Notes under the pieces: generated by a model | Told to the model about the DNA's origin: nothing | Databases searched by the model: none | The model's input: the letters and a program-made list of their open reading frames with translations, nothing else | Origin: Gilvibacter sp. | Lineage (GTDB): Bacteria > Bacteroidota > Bacteroidia > Flavobacteriales > Flavobacteriaceae | Assembly: GCF_013214815.1 (NCBI RefSeq) | Contig: NZ_JABSPU010000025.1 | Coordinates: 1 to 32,491 of the forward strand | Length of the DNA: 32,491 nucleotides | Direction: 5' to 3' | Part shown: in pieces, positions 8,543-15,328 of the stretch | Position numbering within the stretch: the stretch's first letter is position 1 | How the letters are laid out: each line of letters starts with the position of its first letter | Translations under genes and position numbers: made by a program

Positions 8543-9444
8543 AAAACTTAAGATGGCTCGCCCTTTTAGCCGCCACGGCTGCCAGTACCATTTACGGCAT
8601 TAATCACACCATTGCCAAAGGCCTTATGCCCGATGTTATTGGAGCCTATGGCTTTATTGTACTCCGCGTAACGGGTGCTGCTGCCTTGTTCTGGTTGGTG
8701 AGTTTGTTCTTCCCTCGAGAAAAGGTGGACAAAAAAGATTGGCTGCGCTTCATTGGTTGTGCTGCCTTTGGAATGGTGATCAATATGCTGATGTTCTTTA
8801 AAGGCCTGAGTTTATCCACGCCCATCAACAGCTCTGTAGTGATCACGCTGTCGCCTGTTTTATTGCTGATCCTATCCGCGATCTTCTTAAAGGAAAAGAT
8901 CACCTGGATCAAAGCGACCGGAATTGGCATTGGATTGGCAGGAGCCTTATTGCTGATTCTGTTCGGCGCAAAAACCCAGCCCAATGCGCCTAACATTCCT
9001 TTGGGCAATTTGCTATTCATTATTAACGCTGCGAGCTATTCGGTCTATCTGATCATGGTAAAGCCCTTGGTATCCAAATACAGCTCCATCACCTTGATGA
9101 AATGGTTCTTCCTTTTTGCAGTATTTATGAACCTGCCGGTAGGTTGGAACGAATTTGCCGCTGTAGATTGGACCGGACTGGATTGGAACCAGATCTGGGG
9201 CTTGAGTTTTGTGGTGGTTGGGACCACATTTATGACCTATTTGCTGAACGTTTTTGCGCTTAAAGAACTGAGTCCATCCACCATCGGTGCTTTTATTTAT
9301 TTGCAACCTGTTTTGGCTACAGCCTTTGCGGTCTTAGCTGGAGCTGATACCTTAAACAGCCTCAGAATTGGGGCCGCCGCCATGATCTTTGCGGGTGTTT
9401 ATCTGTCGAGTCGGAAGAAAAAATCCGCAGCAAAACAAACCTAA
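8539..9444 (+). CDS. EamA/DMT-superfamily transporter
   Basis: Inner-membrane protein of 301 aa with about ten hydrophobic segments forming two EamA repeats, the pattern of drug/metabolite exporters such as RhaT/YdcZ relatives. The first half carries AASTIYGINHTIAKGLMPD and the typical end-of-repeat segment GIGLAGALLLILFGA. The second ends LQPVLATAFAVLAGADTLNSL, then GAAAMIFAGVYLSSRKKK. The substrate cannot be told from sequence. It overlaps the ArsC-like gene by four bases, so the two are almost certainly cotranscribed; whether they act together is unknown. Confidence 0.92.
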   Translation: MKNLRWLALLAATAASTIYGINHTIAKGLMPDVIGAYGFIVLRVTGAAALFWLVSLFFPREKVDKKDWLRFIGCAAFGMVINMLMFFKGLSLSTPINSSVVITLSPVLLLILSAIFLKEKITWIKATGIGIGLAGALLLILFGAKTQPNAPNIPLGNLLFIINAASYSVYLIMVKPLVSKYSSITLMKWFFLFAVFMNLPVGWNEFAAVDWTGLDWNQIWGLSFVVVGTTFMTYLLNVFALKELSPSTIGAFIYLQPVLATAFAVLAGADTLNSLRIGAAAMIFAGVYLSSRKKKSAAKQT

Positions 9445-9483
9445 AATTAACGTAGTCTTGATAGTTTCCGATCTGCTTTGAAC

Positions 9484-9491
9484 TATCTTTA
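9484..9491 (+). promoter_or_regulatory. Candidate -7 box for the NTF2-like gene
   Basis: TATCTTTA, a one-off match to TANNTTTG, ends 24 bases before the ATG at 9516. A TTG at 9458-9460 lies 23 bases upstream. Confidence 0.35.
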
Positions 9492-9515
9492 GGTTCCATC
9501 CTAAACAATTAAATC

Positions 9516-9875
9516 ATGACTACAGAAGAAATAGCCAATAACTTAGTGGATTGGTGTAATGCAGGCGATTTTGAGCGCTGCTACACCGAATTGTACAGCC
9601 CAGATATTGTGAGCATTGAGCCTCATGGAGAAAACCCGGTTTCTGAAGGTATGGAAGCCGTTGCAAAAAAAGGAGAATGGTGGGAACAGAACTTTGAAGT
9701 TCACGCCTTTAAAGCAGAGCCTGCTGTTGTTGCAGACAATTGGTTCTCCGTAAAGATGAGTTTGGACACCACCTTTAAACCAACAGGAGATCGTTCGCAG
9801 AGTTCACAGATCGCAGTTTACCGCGTAGCCGACAACAAAATTGTCAAAGAACAGTTCTTCTACGACGGCATGTAA
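9516..9875 (+). CDS. SnoaL/NTF2-like small protein
   Basis: A 119-aa cytoplasmic protein with the cone-shaped NTF2-like (SnoaL) fold pattern: an N-terminal helix (TEEIANNLVDWCNAGDFERC), a YSPDIVSIEPHGENPVSEGMEAV segment, and strands ending in QIAVYRVADNKIVKEQFFYDG. The fold hosts many small enzymes and ligand-binding proteins, and there is no conserved catalytic pair here that I can trust, so the function is unknown. It appears to be monocistronic, with its own candidate promoter and a strong terminator directly after the stop. Confidence 0.85.
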   Translation: MTTEEIANNLVDWCNAGDFERCYTELYSPDIVSIEPHGENPVSEGMEAVAKKGEWWEQNFEVHAFKAEPAVVADNWFSVKMSLDTTFKPTGDRSQSSQIAVYRVADNKIVKEQFFYDGM

Positions 9876-9880
9876 AGAAA

Positions 9881-9909
9881 AAGCCCGCTGAGATAGCGGG
9901 CTTTCTTTT
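9881..9909. terminator. Bidirectional terminator between convergent genes
   Basis: AGCCCGCT (9882-9889), a 5-nt loop GAGAT, and AGCGGGCT (9895-9902) form a perfect 8-bp GC-rich stem, extended by flanking A and T runs on both sides. It serves the plus-strand NTF2-like gene and can serve the minus-strand thioesterase, whose stop codon starts at 9909. Confidence 0.88.
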
Positions 9910-10388
9910 TATTCTTCTAAGTCAACAGGCATCTTGCCTGCGGCTCTCATGTCTTCTTTAGTGAGCCATTTAAAGTCTTTTGTTTTTGGAGACTCTTCCA
10001 GTAGGGCCATCAAGTCCTCCGGAAGCGGCGTAAGCTTTCGCGTCATTAAGTTGATCCAAGCACCCACCATTTCACAATGTGCCATATTGCGGCCTTTGTG
10101 ATCGTAGAAATTGTGAACGAACTTGAAGAAGGTTCCGTCTTGACTGACACCGCCTAACTCAAAGCTCACGCGAATCTTCATTCCTTGAAAGGCTTCTTTG
10201 AAGTAAAAGATGTTCTCATTAAAGACCACAGGGCCAATTTGATGTTTGGCCATGGCTTTCATGTCAATGCCTCGCTCAATGAGGAAGCTCATCCGGGTGT
10301 GGGACATGAAGTTAACGTAGGCACTGTTGGCTAAATGCCGATTGGCATCAATATCGCTCCAACGGATCTCAAATTCTTTGAGGTACAT
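9909..10388 (-). CDS. Acyl-CoA thioesterase, 4HBT (YbgC/FadM) family
   Basis: Hotdog-fold thioesterase of 159 aa. The N-terminal EFEIRWSDIDANRHLANSAY carries the Asp of the family motif (D-x-x-x-H-x-x-N-x-x-Y), which is the catalytic pattern of 4-hydroxybenzoyl-CoA thioesterase relatives. Later comes FKEAFQGMKIRVSFELGGVS, then FKFVHNFYDHKGRNMAHCE. It probably hydrolyses acyl-CoA; the chain preference is unknown. The ATG at 10388 is chosen over a TTG two codons upstream. A perfect -7 box (minus strand TATCTTTG, 10405-10412) sits 16 bases upstream. It is bounded on both sides by hairpin terminators, so it is likely monocistronic. Confidence 0.9.
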   Translation of the reverse strand: MYLKEFEIRWSDIDANRHLANSAYVNFMSHTRMSFLIERGIDMKAMAKHQIGPVVFNENIFYFKEAFQGMKIRVSFELGGVSQDGTFFKFVHNFYDHKGRNMAHCEMVGAWINLMTRKLTPLPEDLMALLEESPKTKDFKWLTKEDMRAAGKMPVDLEE

Positions 10389-10404
10389 AGGCAAAAATTT
10401 TTGT

Positions 10405-10412
10405 CAAAGATA
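10405..10412 (-). promoter_or_regulatory. Candidate -7 box for the thioesterase gene
   Basis: The minus strand reads TATCTTTG, a perfect TANNTTTG match 16 bases before the ATG at 10388, implying a very short leader. A TTTG further upstream (10438-10441) is 25 bases away. Confidence 0.45.
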
Positions 10413-10445
10413 CTTCTTTTGAATCGGCTCCGTAGTTCAAAAAAC

Positions 10446-10475
10446 AAAAAAGGCGCCCGCTACAGGCGCCTTTTT
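10446..10475. terminator. Terminator after the SDR remnant
   Basis: GGCGCC (10452-10457) and GGCGCC (10465-10470) pair across the loop CGCTACA, extended by A/T pairs, with a T run on each strand. On the minus strand it follows the SDR stop at 10494 by about 20 bases. It also insulates the thioesterase promoter. Confidence 0.85.
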
Positions 10476-10493
10476 AACGGAATGCGGTTCCGA

Positions 10494-10880
10494 TTAGATC
10501 TGGCTCATTCCGCCATCAACTTCTACTTCAATTCCATTGACATAAGAGGCTTCTGGGCTTGCCAAAAAGGCCACTACGCGAGCTACTTCTTGCGGTTCAC
10601 CAAAGCGCTTTAACGGCACGCTTTCTGCAAATCCAGCGCCCATTTGCTGTACTTCTTCCTGGGTCATTCCTTCCATTTTGTTGTAGATAGGAGTCCCAAT
10701 TGGCCCTGGAGCCACAGAGTTCACACGAATGCCTTTTGGCGCCAATTCTGAGGTCAATACGCGAGCGTAAGAGCGCAAAGCTCCTTTGGTGGCCGTGTAT
10801 ACTCCTGTTCCTGCAAATCCTTTTTGATTCACGATAGAGGTGTTGAAGATCACGCTTCCTCCTTCATTGAGGTGAGGAGG
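10494..10880 (-). pseudogene. SDR oxidoreductase, 3' remnant only
   Basis: About 129 residues of the C-terminal half of a short-chain dehydrogenase/reductase (a full protein is about 245 aa). Present: GGSVIFNTSIVNQKG with the catalytic Ser region, VYTATKGALRSYARVLTSEL with the Tyr-x-x-x-Lys pair, IRVNSVAPGPIGTPIY, and the usual C-terminus ASYVNGIEVEVDGGMSQI. The N-terminal Rossmann half with TGxxxGIG is missing. SDR similarity stops at about 10875-10880 in the residues P-H-L-N; beyond that the DNA encodes an S41 peptidase on the other strand. An ATG at 10901 gives an open frame of 135 codons, but its first seven or so codons are antisense to the peptidase. Without a cofactor domain it cannot be a working SDR. 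Confidence 0.82.
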
Positions 10881-11660
10881 TTGACACTGCGGTCCAAGCA
10901 CTATGGCACTACCGAGGCGGATCTAATGAAAACCACCGCCGTATCCGCATCTACTATGACCTGCTCAATGCGGGAAGCGGTTCATTGAATTTAACTATAT
11001 AAAGAGGGTATCAAACTCTTGAAATTAGCTCAGAACGATATGCCCTTGATCGTTTTAACTCCAGAGACCAATCCGAGCGCAAAGAGCCTGACTGATGAAG
11101 TGGGTTATATCAATATGATCAGTCTGGGAGGCAAGGAGATCGGTAAGATCTTCAAGCAATTCAAAGACAAAAAAGCCATCATTATTGATGTGAGAAATTA
11201 CCCCACACAAACACTATACAGAACCACGCAATTTTTAAACACTCAAGACCGTGTTTTTGCAAAGATCTACAAGCCCAACTTCAACTATCCCGGGAAATTC
11301 TTCTTTGATATAGGCCCCGAAACCCAAAGCAGCAAACGTGCTTTTGAGGGCAAGGTGATTGTTTTAGTAAACCAAGAAAGCATTAGTTGGTCTGAGTTTA
11401 CGGCCATGGCGCTGCAAACAGCTCCGAATGTGATCACCGTAGGCAATCAAACCGCTGGTGCAGATGGCAACGTGGTAGTGTTTAATTATTTAGGCGGATA
11501 TCAAACGGCCATTTCTGGCCTGGGTATCATGTATCCTGATGGGCGTCTGTCTCAACGAGAAGGCATTGCAATTGATATTGAAATTCAGCCAAGCATTGAA
11601 GGTTTGCGTGCTGGGCGGGATGAAGTTTTAGAAAAAGCCATTGAACTTGCGAAACAATAA
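10875..11660 (+). pseudogene. S41 family peptidase, 3' remnant with stop and frameshift
   Basis: Remnant of a Bacteroidota S41 (tail-specific/CtpA-like) exported peptidase, normally around 450-550 aa. Reading from 10877 gives EVDTAVQALWHYRGGSNENH, then YYDLLNAGSGSLNLTI, a TAA at 11000-11002, and RGYQTLEISSERYALDR. The frame shifts at a run of four T (11053-11056) and continues LTPETNPSAKSLTDEVGYIN in another frame to the normal end. The C-terminal part (open from a TTG at 11019, 213 codons) is well kept: IIIDVRNYP, the probable nucleophile Ser in ESISWSEFTAM, GNQTAGADGN and GRDEVLEKAI. The signal peptide, N-terminal domain and most of the PDZ region are gone. No promoter or start of its own is evident. 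Confidence 0.82.
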
Positions 11661-11674
11661 GTAATTTCGCAGCA

Positions 11675-12631
11675 ATGCCTTTAGTAACCCCCTCATACCA
11701 ACCTGCCTCTTGGATCTCAAACGGACATTTGTCCACAATCTATTCGGCTAAAATCCGACGCGTGAGCAATCCGTATCAGCAGCGACAACGATTGGAATTA
11801 CCCGATGGCGACTTCGTAGACATTGATCTGATTGTAAAGGATAGCAGTTCCAAATTCGCCATCCTTTTACACGGTCTGGAAGGAAATTCAACCCGTTCCT
11901 ATATGAAAGGAGCTGCGCAAGCTTTAGAAGCTACAGGCTGGAATATAGTCGCCCTTAATTTTAGAGGATGTAGCGGGAGTCCTAACAGAATGTACTACTC
12001 ATACAATGCGGGAAGAACGGAGGATTTAGAGTTTCTCATTCAGCATGTTGAGAAACAGTATACACCTTCTAAAATGGCCCTGGTAGGTTTCAGTTTGGGA
12101 GGAAATCTTCTGCTGAAGTTCTTAGGCAGTAAATCAAAGGGTTGGGAAGCTATCGATAAAGCGGTTGCTGTTTCAGCACCAGTTGATCTTCGTGGAACGC
12201 TACTGGCTTTGAATCGGAAGGAGAATTGGTTGTATCGAACGGTTTTCCTCCGCAGTCTAAAACAAAAACTTCACCAAAAAGCCATCGATTTCCCAGATCA
12301 GATGGACCACAAAACCGTTAGAGCCATTGATTCTCTCTTGGCCTTTGACAATCAATATACGGCGCCTGCCCACGGCTTTAAGGATGCCATCGATTACTAC
12401 ACCCAAAACAGTTGTGGGCAATTTTTAAGCGACTTGGAAACTCCAAGTTTACTGCTCAATGCTGCTAATGACAGCTTTCTCAAAAAGGCCGGAAGCTATC
12501 CTGTAGAGATTGCTGAAAACTCAGATCACCTGTTTTTGGAGGTCCCAGTCGCAGGAGGTCATGTAGGCTTTGTTGCGCCAAATAACTTATATTACAGCGA
12601 ACAAAAAATTTGCACCTTTCTCAATGAATGA
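11675..12631 (+). CDS. YheT-like alpha/beta hydrolase
   Basis: Alpha/beta-hydrolase of 318 aa in the YheT/ABHD1-3 group (hydrolase_4 type), with esterase-like chemistry on an unknown substrate. The N-terminal SYQPASWISNGHLSTIYSAK is the family hallmark. The oxyanion loop is in ILLHGLEGNSTRSYMKG, then NFRGCSGSPNRMYYSYNAG. The nucleophile elbow is VGFSLGGNLLLKFLG, with an acid in LLNAANDSFL and the catalytic His in GGHVGFVAP. The ATG lies 14 bases after the S41 remnant, and a TAATTTCG sequence (11661-11668) could be a -7 box. The next gene starts inside its last codons (8-base overlap). Confidence 0.9.
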   Translation: MPLVTPSYQPASWISNGHLSTIYSAKIRRVSNPYQQRQRLELPDGDFVDIDLIVKDSSSKFAILLHGLEGNSTRSYMKGAAQALEATGWNIVALNFRGCSGSPNRMYYSYNAGRTEDLEFLIQHVEKQYTPSKMALVGFSLGGNLLLKFLGSKSKGWEAIDKAVAVSAPVDLRGTLLALNRKENWLYRTVFLRSLKQKLHQKAIDFPDQMDHKTVRAIDSLLAFDNQYTAPAHGFKDAIDYYTQNSCGQFLSDLETPSLLLNAANDSFLKKAGSYPVEIAENSDHLFLEVPVAGGHVGFVAPNNLYYSEQKICTFLNE

Positions 12632-12977
12632 CGCTATAGAACTCTACGTATCGCTGAGCTATTTGGGAGTGATGATCGTGTTGGCGTGGCTCTTTAAAAA
12701 ATATCCTCCAAAAAAAATTAATTCGTTTTACGGATACCGAACACCAAAGTCAATGAAGACACAAGCAACATGGGATTTTGCCAACCAGTATTCCAGTCTG
12801 CTCATGATGCAGATCACGCTTTACAGTTTTGTACTTCCCTTTTTATGCTATCTGTTTTTTCCGCATTTGAACATTTTAATCACCTTGACAGGGCATTCTT
12901 TACTCTTACTATTGATATTGGTTTTTACAGAACGAGAACTCAAGGCGCGATTTGACCAAGACGGCAAGCCCAAGTAG
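12624..12977 (+). CDS. SdpI-family membrane protein
   Basis: A 117-aa inner-membrane protein with three hydrophobic segments. After the first segment comes KKINSFYGYRTPKSMKTQ and ATWDFANQYSS, the cytoplasmic-loop signature of the SdpI/YhfL family (GYRTP...W.FAN). In Bacillus SdpI gives immunity to the SdpC toxin, but most members outside Firmicutes have no toxin partner and none is visible here, so immunity should not be assumed. The ATG overlaps the end of the hydrolase gene by 8 bases; an open frame further upstream lies inside the hydrolase and lacks support. Confidence 0.88.
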   Translation: MNDAIELYVSLSYLGVMIVLAWLFKKYPPKKINSFYGYRTPKSMKTQATWDFANQYSSLLMMQITLYSFVLPFLCYLFFPHLNILITLTGHSLLLLLILVFTERELKARFDQDGKPK

Positions 12978-12989
12978 GCCGCTATTTCT

Positions 12990-12997
12990 TACCTTTG
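12990..12997 (+). promoter_or_regulatory. Candidate -7 box for yicC-gmk-nadD
   Basis: TACCTTTG is a perfect TANNTTTG match ending 21 bases before the yicC ATG at 13019. It supports that ATG over the in-frame TTG at 12995, which lies inside the box. Confidence 0.5.
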
Positions 12998-13018
12998 CCC
13001 AGTATTAATCAGCGCAGT

Positions 13019-13876
13019 ATGATACAATCCATGACCGGTTACGGAAAGGCCGTTATAAACCTTCCGAACAAAAAAATCACCATTGAGCTCAAATCGCTCA
13101 ACAGCAAGAACCTAGACCTGAACGCTCGTATTCCTTCTCATTACCGAGAAAAGGAATTAGAGATCAGAAACAAAGTCTCCAAAGCTTTAATGCGCGGGAA
13201 GATTGATCTGGGACTGTTTGTGGAACTCACAGGGGAAGCAACCTCTACAAGTATCAACAGCGCTGTGGTTCAAGAATACATTCGTCAGCTCAATACCGTG
13301 GTTCCAGGAGATGCTATGGATCATCTGCAGATGGCTGTGCGACTTCCCGATGCGCTCAAAACGGAGCGCGAGGATATCGACCCTAAAGAATATGCTTCCA
13401 TCTTAGAAGCCTTAGAGAATGCTTTAGGAGCGATTACTAATTATCGCCAGCGTGAAGGAGCTGATCTTGAGAAAGACTTCCGTCAACGCGTGGCAAACAT
13501 CAGTGAGCACTTAGAAGCTGTGAAAACTATGGATCCTGAGCGTATGGACAGTGTTCGCGAACGCTTGAATAAAGCCGTATCAGACCTCAAAGAACAAGTC
13601 GATCAAAATCGATTTGAACAAGAATTGATCTACTATTTGGAGAAATACGACATCAATGAAGAGGTAGTACGCCTGCAGAGCCATTTGGATTACTTTATCC
13701 AAACCATGGAAGGAAAGCAATCCAACGGAAAGAAGTTAGGCTTCATCTCCCAAGAAATGGGCCGCGAAATCAATACTATAGGATCTAAATCCAATTATGC
13801 TCCCATGCAACAGATTGTTGTGCGCATGAAAGACGAGTTGGAGAAGATCAAAGAACAATGTCTGAACGTACTCTAA
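13019..13876 (+). CDS. YicC family endoribonuclease
   Basis: A 285-aa protein of the YicC/YloC family. E. coli YicC has been described as an endoribonuclease. Seen: the N-terminus MIQSMTGYGKAVINLPNK, the conserved IELKSLNSKNLDLNARIPSHYREKELEIR, then GKIDLGLFVEL, the central NYRQREGADLEKDF, and the C-terminal DUF1732 region with YLEKYDINEEVVRLQSHLDY and SKSNYAPMQQIVVRMKDELE. The length is normal. The neighbouring gmk is the standard partner, as in many bacteria; its start lies inside the last codons of this gene, so the two are translationally coupled. Confidence 0.93.
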   Translation: MIQSMTGYGKAVINLPNKKITIELKSLNSKNLDLNARIPSHYREKELEIRNKVSKALMRGKIDLGLFVELTGEATSTSINSAVVQEYIRQLNTVVPGDAMDHLQMAVRLPDALKTEREDIDPKEYASILEALENALGAITNYRQREGADLEKDFRQRVANISEHLEAVKTMDPERMDSVRERLNKAVSDLKEQVDQNRFEQELIYYLEKYDINEEVVRLQSHLDYFIQTMEGKQSNGKKLGFISQEMGREINTIGSKSNYAPMQQIVVRMKDELEKIKEQCLNVL

Positions 13877-14457
13877 TGCAAGGAGATCACCAAGGTAAAC
13901 TCATTGTATTCTCTGCGCCTAGTGGCAGTGGAAAAACGACTATTGTTAGGCATTTACTAGCACAAGAGAAACTCAATTTAGCTTTTTCAATTTCGGCAAC
14001 CAGTCGGGAACCTCGCGGTACCGAAAAAGATGGGATTGACTATTATTTCTTATCGCTAAAAGATTTTAAACAACACATTAAAAACGAGGATTTCTTAGAG
14101 TGGGAAGAGGTCTATCGCGATAACTTCTACGGAACCCTAAAGACCGAAGTTGAACGTCTGTGGGCTGAAGGTAAACACGTGATCTTTGATATTGATGTGG
14201 CGGGTGGTTTGCGTCTAAAACGCAAGTTCCCAGAACAGACCTTGGCGGTTTTTGTGAAACCTCCAAGCATAGACGAGCTCAAAATCCGACTCAAAAAACG
14301 CAGTACGGAAGACAAGGCCAAAATAGACATGCGCATTGCCAAAGCCTCTGTAGAACTGGCTACGGCGCCTCAGTTTGATCACATCATCTTAAACGACCAT
14401 CTGGAGCACGCCTTGGAGGAGGCAGAAGATCTGGTGGACGATTTTGTAAATCCTTAA
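13858..14457 (+). CDS. gmk: Guanylate kinase
   Basis: Phosphorylates GMP to GDP with ATP in purine nucleotide synthesis. 199 aa. The P-loop is FSAPSGSGKTTIVRHLL (residues 18-34 from this start), followed by the GMP-binding region SISATSREPRGTEKDGIDYYF, WEEVYRDNFYGTLKTEVERL, the strand VIFDIDVAGGLRLKRKF, and the lid with RLKKRSTEDKAKIDMRIAKA. Two starts are possible: ATG at 13858 (18 bases inside yicC) or ATG at 13876, which overlaps the yicC stop as TAATG and begins MQGDHQGKLIVFSAP. The second is more like other guanylate kinases in length before the P-loop. Confidence 0.95.
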   Translation: MSERTLMQGDHQGKLIVFSAPSGSGKTTIVRHLLAQEKLNLAFSISATSREPRGTEKDGIDYYFLSLKDFKQHIKNEDFLEWEEVYRDNFYGTLKTEVERLWAEGKHVIFDIDVAGGLRLKRKFPEQTLAVFVKPPSIDELKIRLKKRSTEDKAKIDMRIAKASVELATAPQFDHIILNDHLEHALEEAEDLVDDFVNP

Positions 14458-14464
14458 GTTCGCG

Positions 14465-15049
14465 GTGGGAAAGAAGATTGGACTGTTCTTTGGCACCTTT
14501 AACCCGATCCATATTGGGCATTTAGCCATTGCCAATCATATGGCCGAATATTCAGATCTGGACCAGATCTGGATGGTGGTAACACCCCATAATCCGCATA
14601 AAAAGAAACGTACCCTGCTGGAAGATCATCACCGATTGACCTTGGTGCGTATTGCTGTAGAGGAATACCCAAAATTAAAGGCTAGCGATATTGAATTTGG
14701 CTTACCGCAGCCCAACTATACGGTTAACACCTTGGCTTATTTGGAGGAGAAGTATCCCGATCATGAATTTGCGCTGATCATGGGTGAGGACAATCTCAAG
14801 AGTTTTACCAAATGGAAGAACTACGAGGTCATTGCCGAGCGTCACGACCTGTATGTATATCCGCGAATTAGCGAAGGCAGCGTAGATCCAGATTGGGAAA
14901 ATCACCCGAAAGTGAAGCGAGTTGCGGCTCCGATTATGGAGATCTCTGCTACTGCGATCCGCAAAGGGATTGCTGCGGGGAAGAATATCCGACCGCTTTT
15001 ACCCCATGATGTTTGGGTGTATTTGGATGAGATGAATTTTTATAAGTAA
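14465..15049 (+). CDS. nadD: Nicotinate-nucleotide adenylyltransferase
   Basis: Makes deamido-NAD from nicotinate mononucleotide and ATP in NAD synthesis. 194 aa, normal size. The N-terminal GLFFGTFNPIHIGHLAIANH holds the nucleotidyltransferase HxGH motif (His16-His19); then WMVVTPHNPHKKKRTLLEDHHRL, FALIMGEDNLKSFTKWKNYE, and the C-terminal ISATAIRKGIAAGKNIRPLLP motif (ISxTxIR). The start is a GTG 7 bases after the gmk stop; no ATG in frame lies upstream within reach. It is the last gene of the yicC-gmk-nadD unit. Confidence 0.96.
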   Translation: MGKKIGLFFGTFNPIHIGHLAIANHMAEYSDLDQIWMVVTPHNPHKKKRTLLEDHHRLTLVRIAVEEYPKLKASDIEFGLPQPNYTVNTLAYLEEKYPDHEFALIMGEDNLKSFTKWKNYEVIAERHDLYVYPRISEGSVDPDWENHPKVKRVAAPIMEISATAIRKGIAAGKNIRPLLPHDVWVYLDEMNFYK

Positions 15050-15328
15050 TTGTCTTTACCACTACTTGTAAACGAAATTTCACTTTTTCAAATCCGGGGA
15101 TTTACATCCCCTCCCCAATTAAAATTAGAACATTTTGAAGGGCTCTAAAACTGCTTTGTAGTTGAATTCATGAATGTAATGAAGTAAGCCCTATCAATAC
15201 ATATGAGAGCGCTTGAATAGATTGTCTGGTTGCGATAAGCTACAAAACAAGAACCGCTCCTAAAAATTAACACTTCTATTAACTTTTAAAGGAGCGATTC
15301 CCAACTAAATAACCAACCAAAAAACTGT
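15050..15328. other. Intergenic stretch without a recognisable gene
   Basis: 279 bases between convergent nadD and the lipoprotein gene. I find no credible coding frame or tRNA. It contains a short hairpin GGGGAT-TTAC-ATCCCC (15097-15112) with no T run, a 10-bp palindrome ATTCATGAAT (15166-15175), and a larger hairpin at 15255-15296 listed separately. Base composition resembles other flavobacterial intergenic DNA. Confidence 0.5.
15255..15296 (-). terminator. Long hairpin, possible terminator of the lipoprotein gene
   Basis: CGCTCCT at the left and AGGAGCG at the right pair perfectly, and A/T-rich inner arms (AAAAATTAA against TTAACTTTT) extend the stem with small bulges around a loop near CACTTCTA. 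It lies 33 bases after the stop of the minus-strand gene. The T run after it on the minus strand is interrupted (GTTCTTGTTTTG), so the terminator call is moderate. Confidence 0.5.

Noticed and set aside
10494-10901. Treating the 135-codon frame as a complete SDR gene
   Set aside because: The cofactor-binding half is missing and the first codons are antisense to the peptidase remnant.
11019-11660. Treating the 213-codon frame as a complete S41 peptidase gene
   Set aside because: It starts at a TTG in mid-domain, lacks a signal peptide and the N-terminal half, and homologous sequence continues upstream in another frame.
12624-12977. Toxin-immunity role for the SdpI-family gene
   Set aside because: No SdpC-like toxin or SdpR-like regulator lies nearby; the family is broad.
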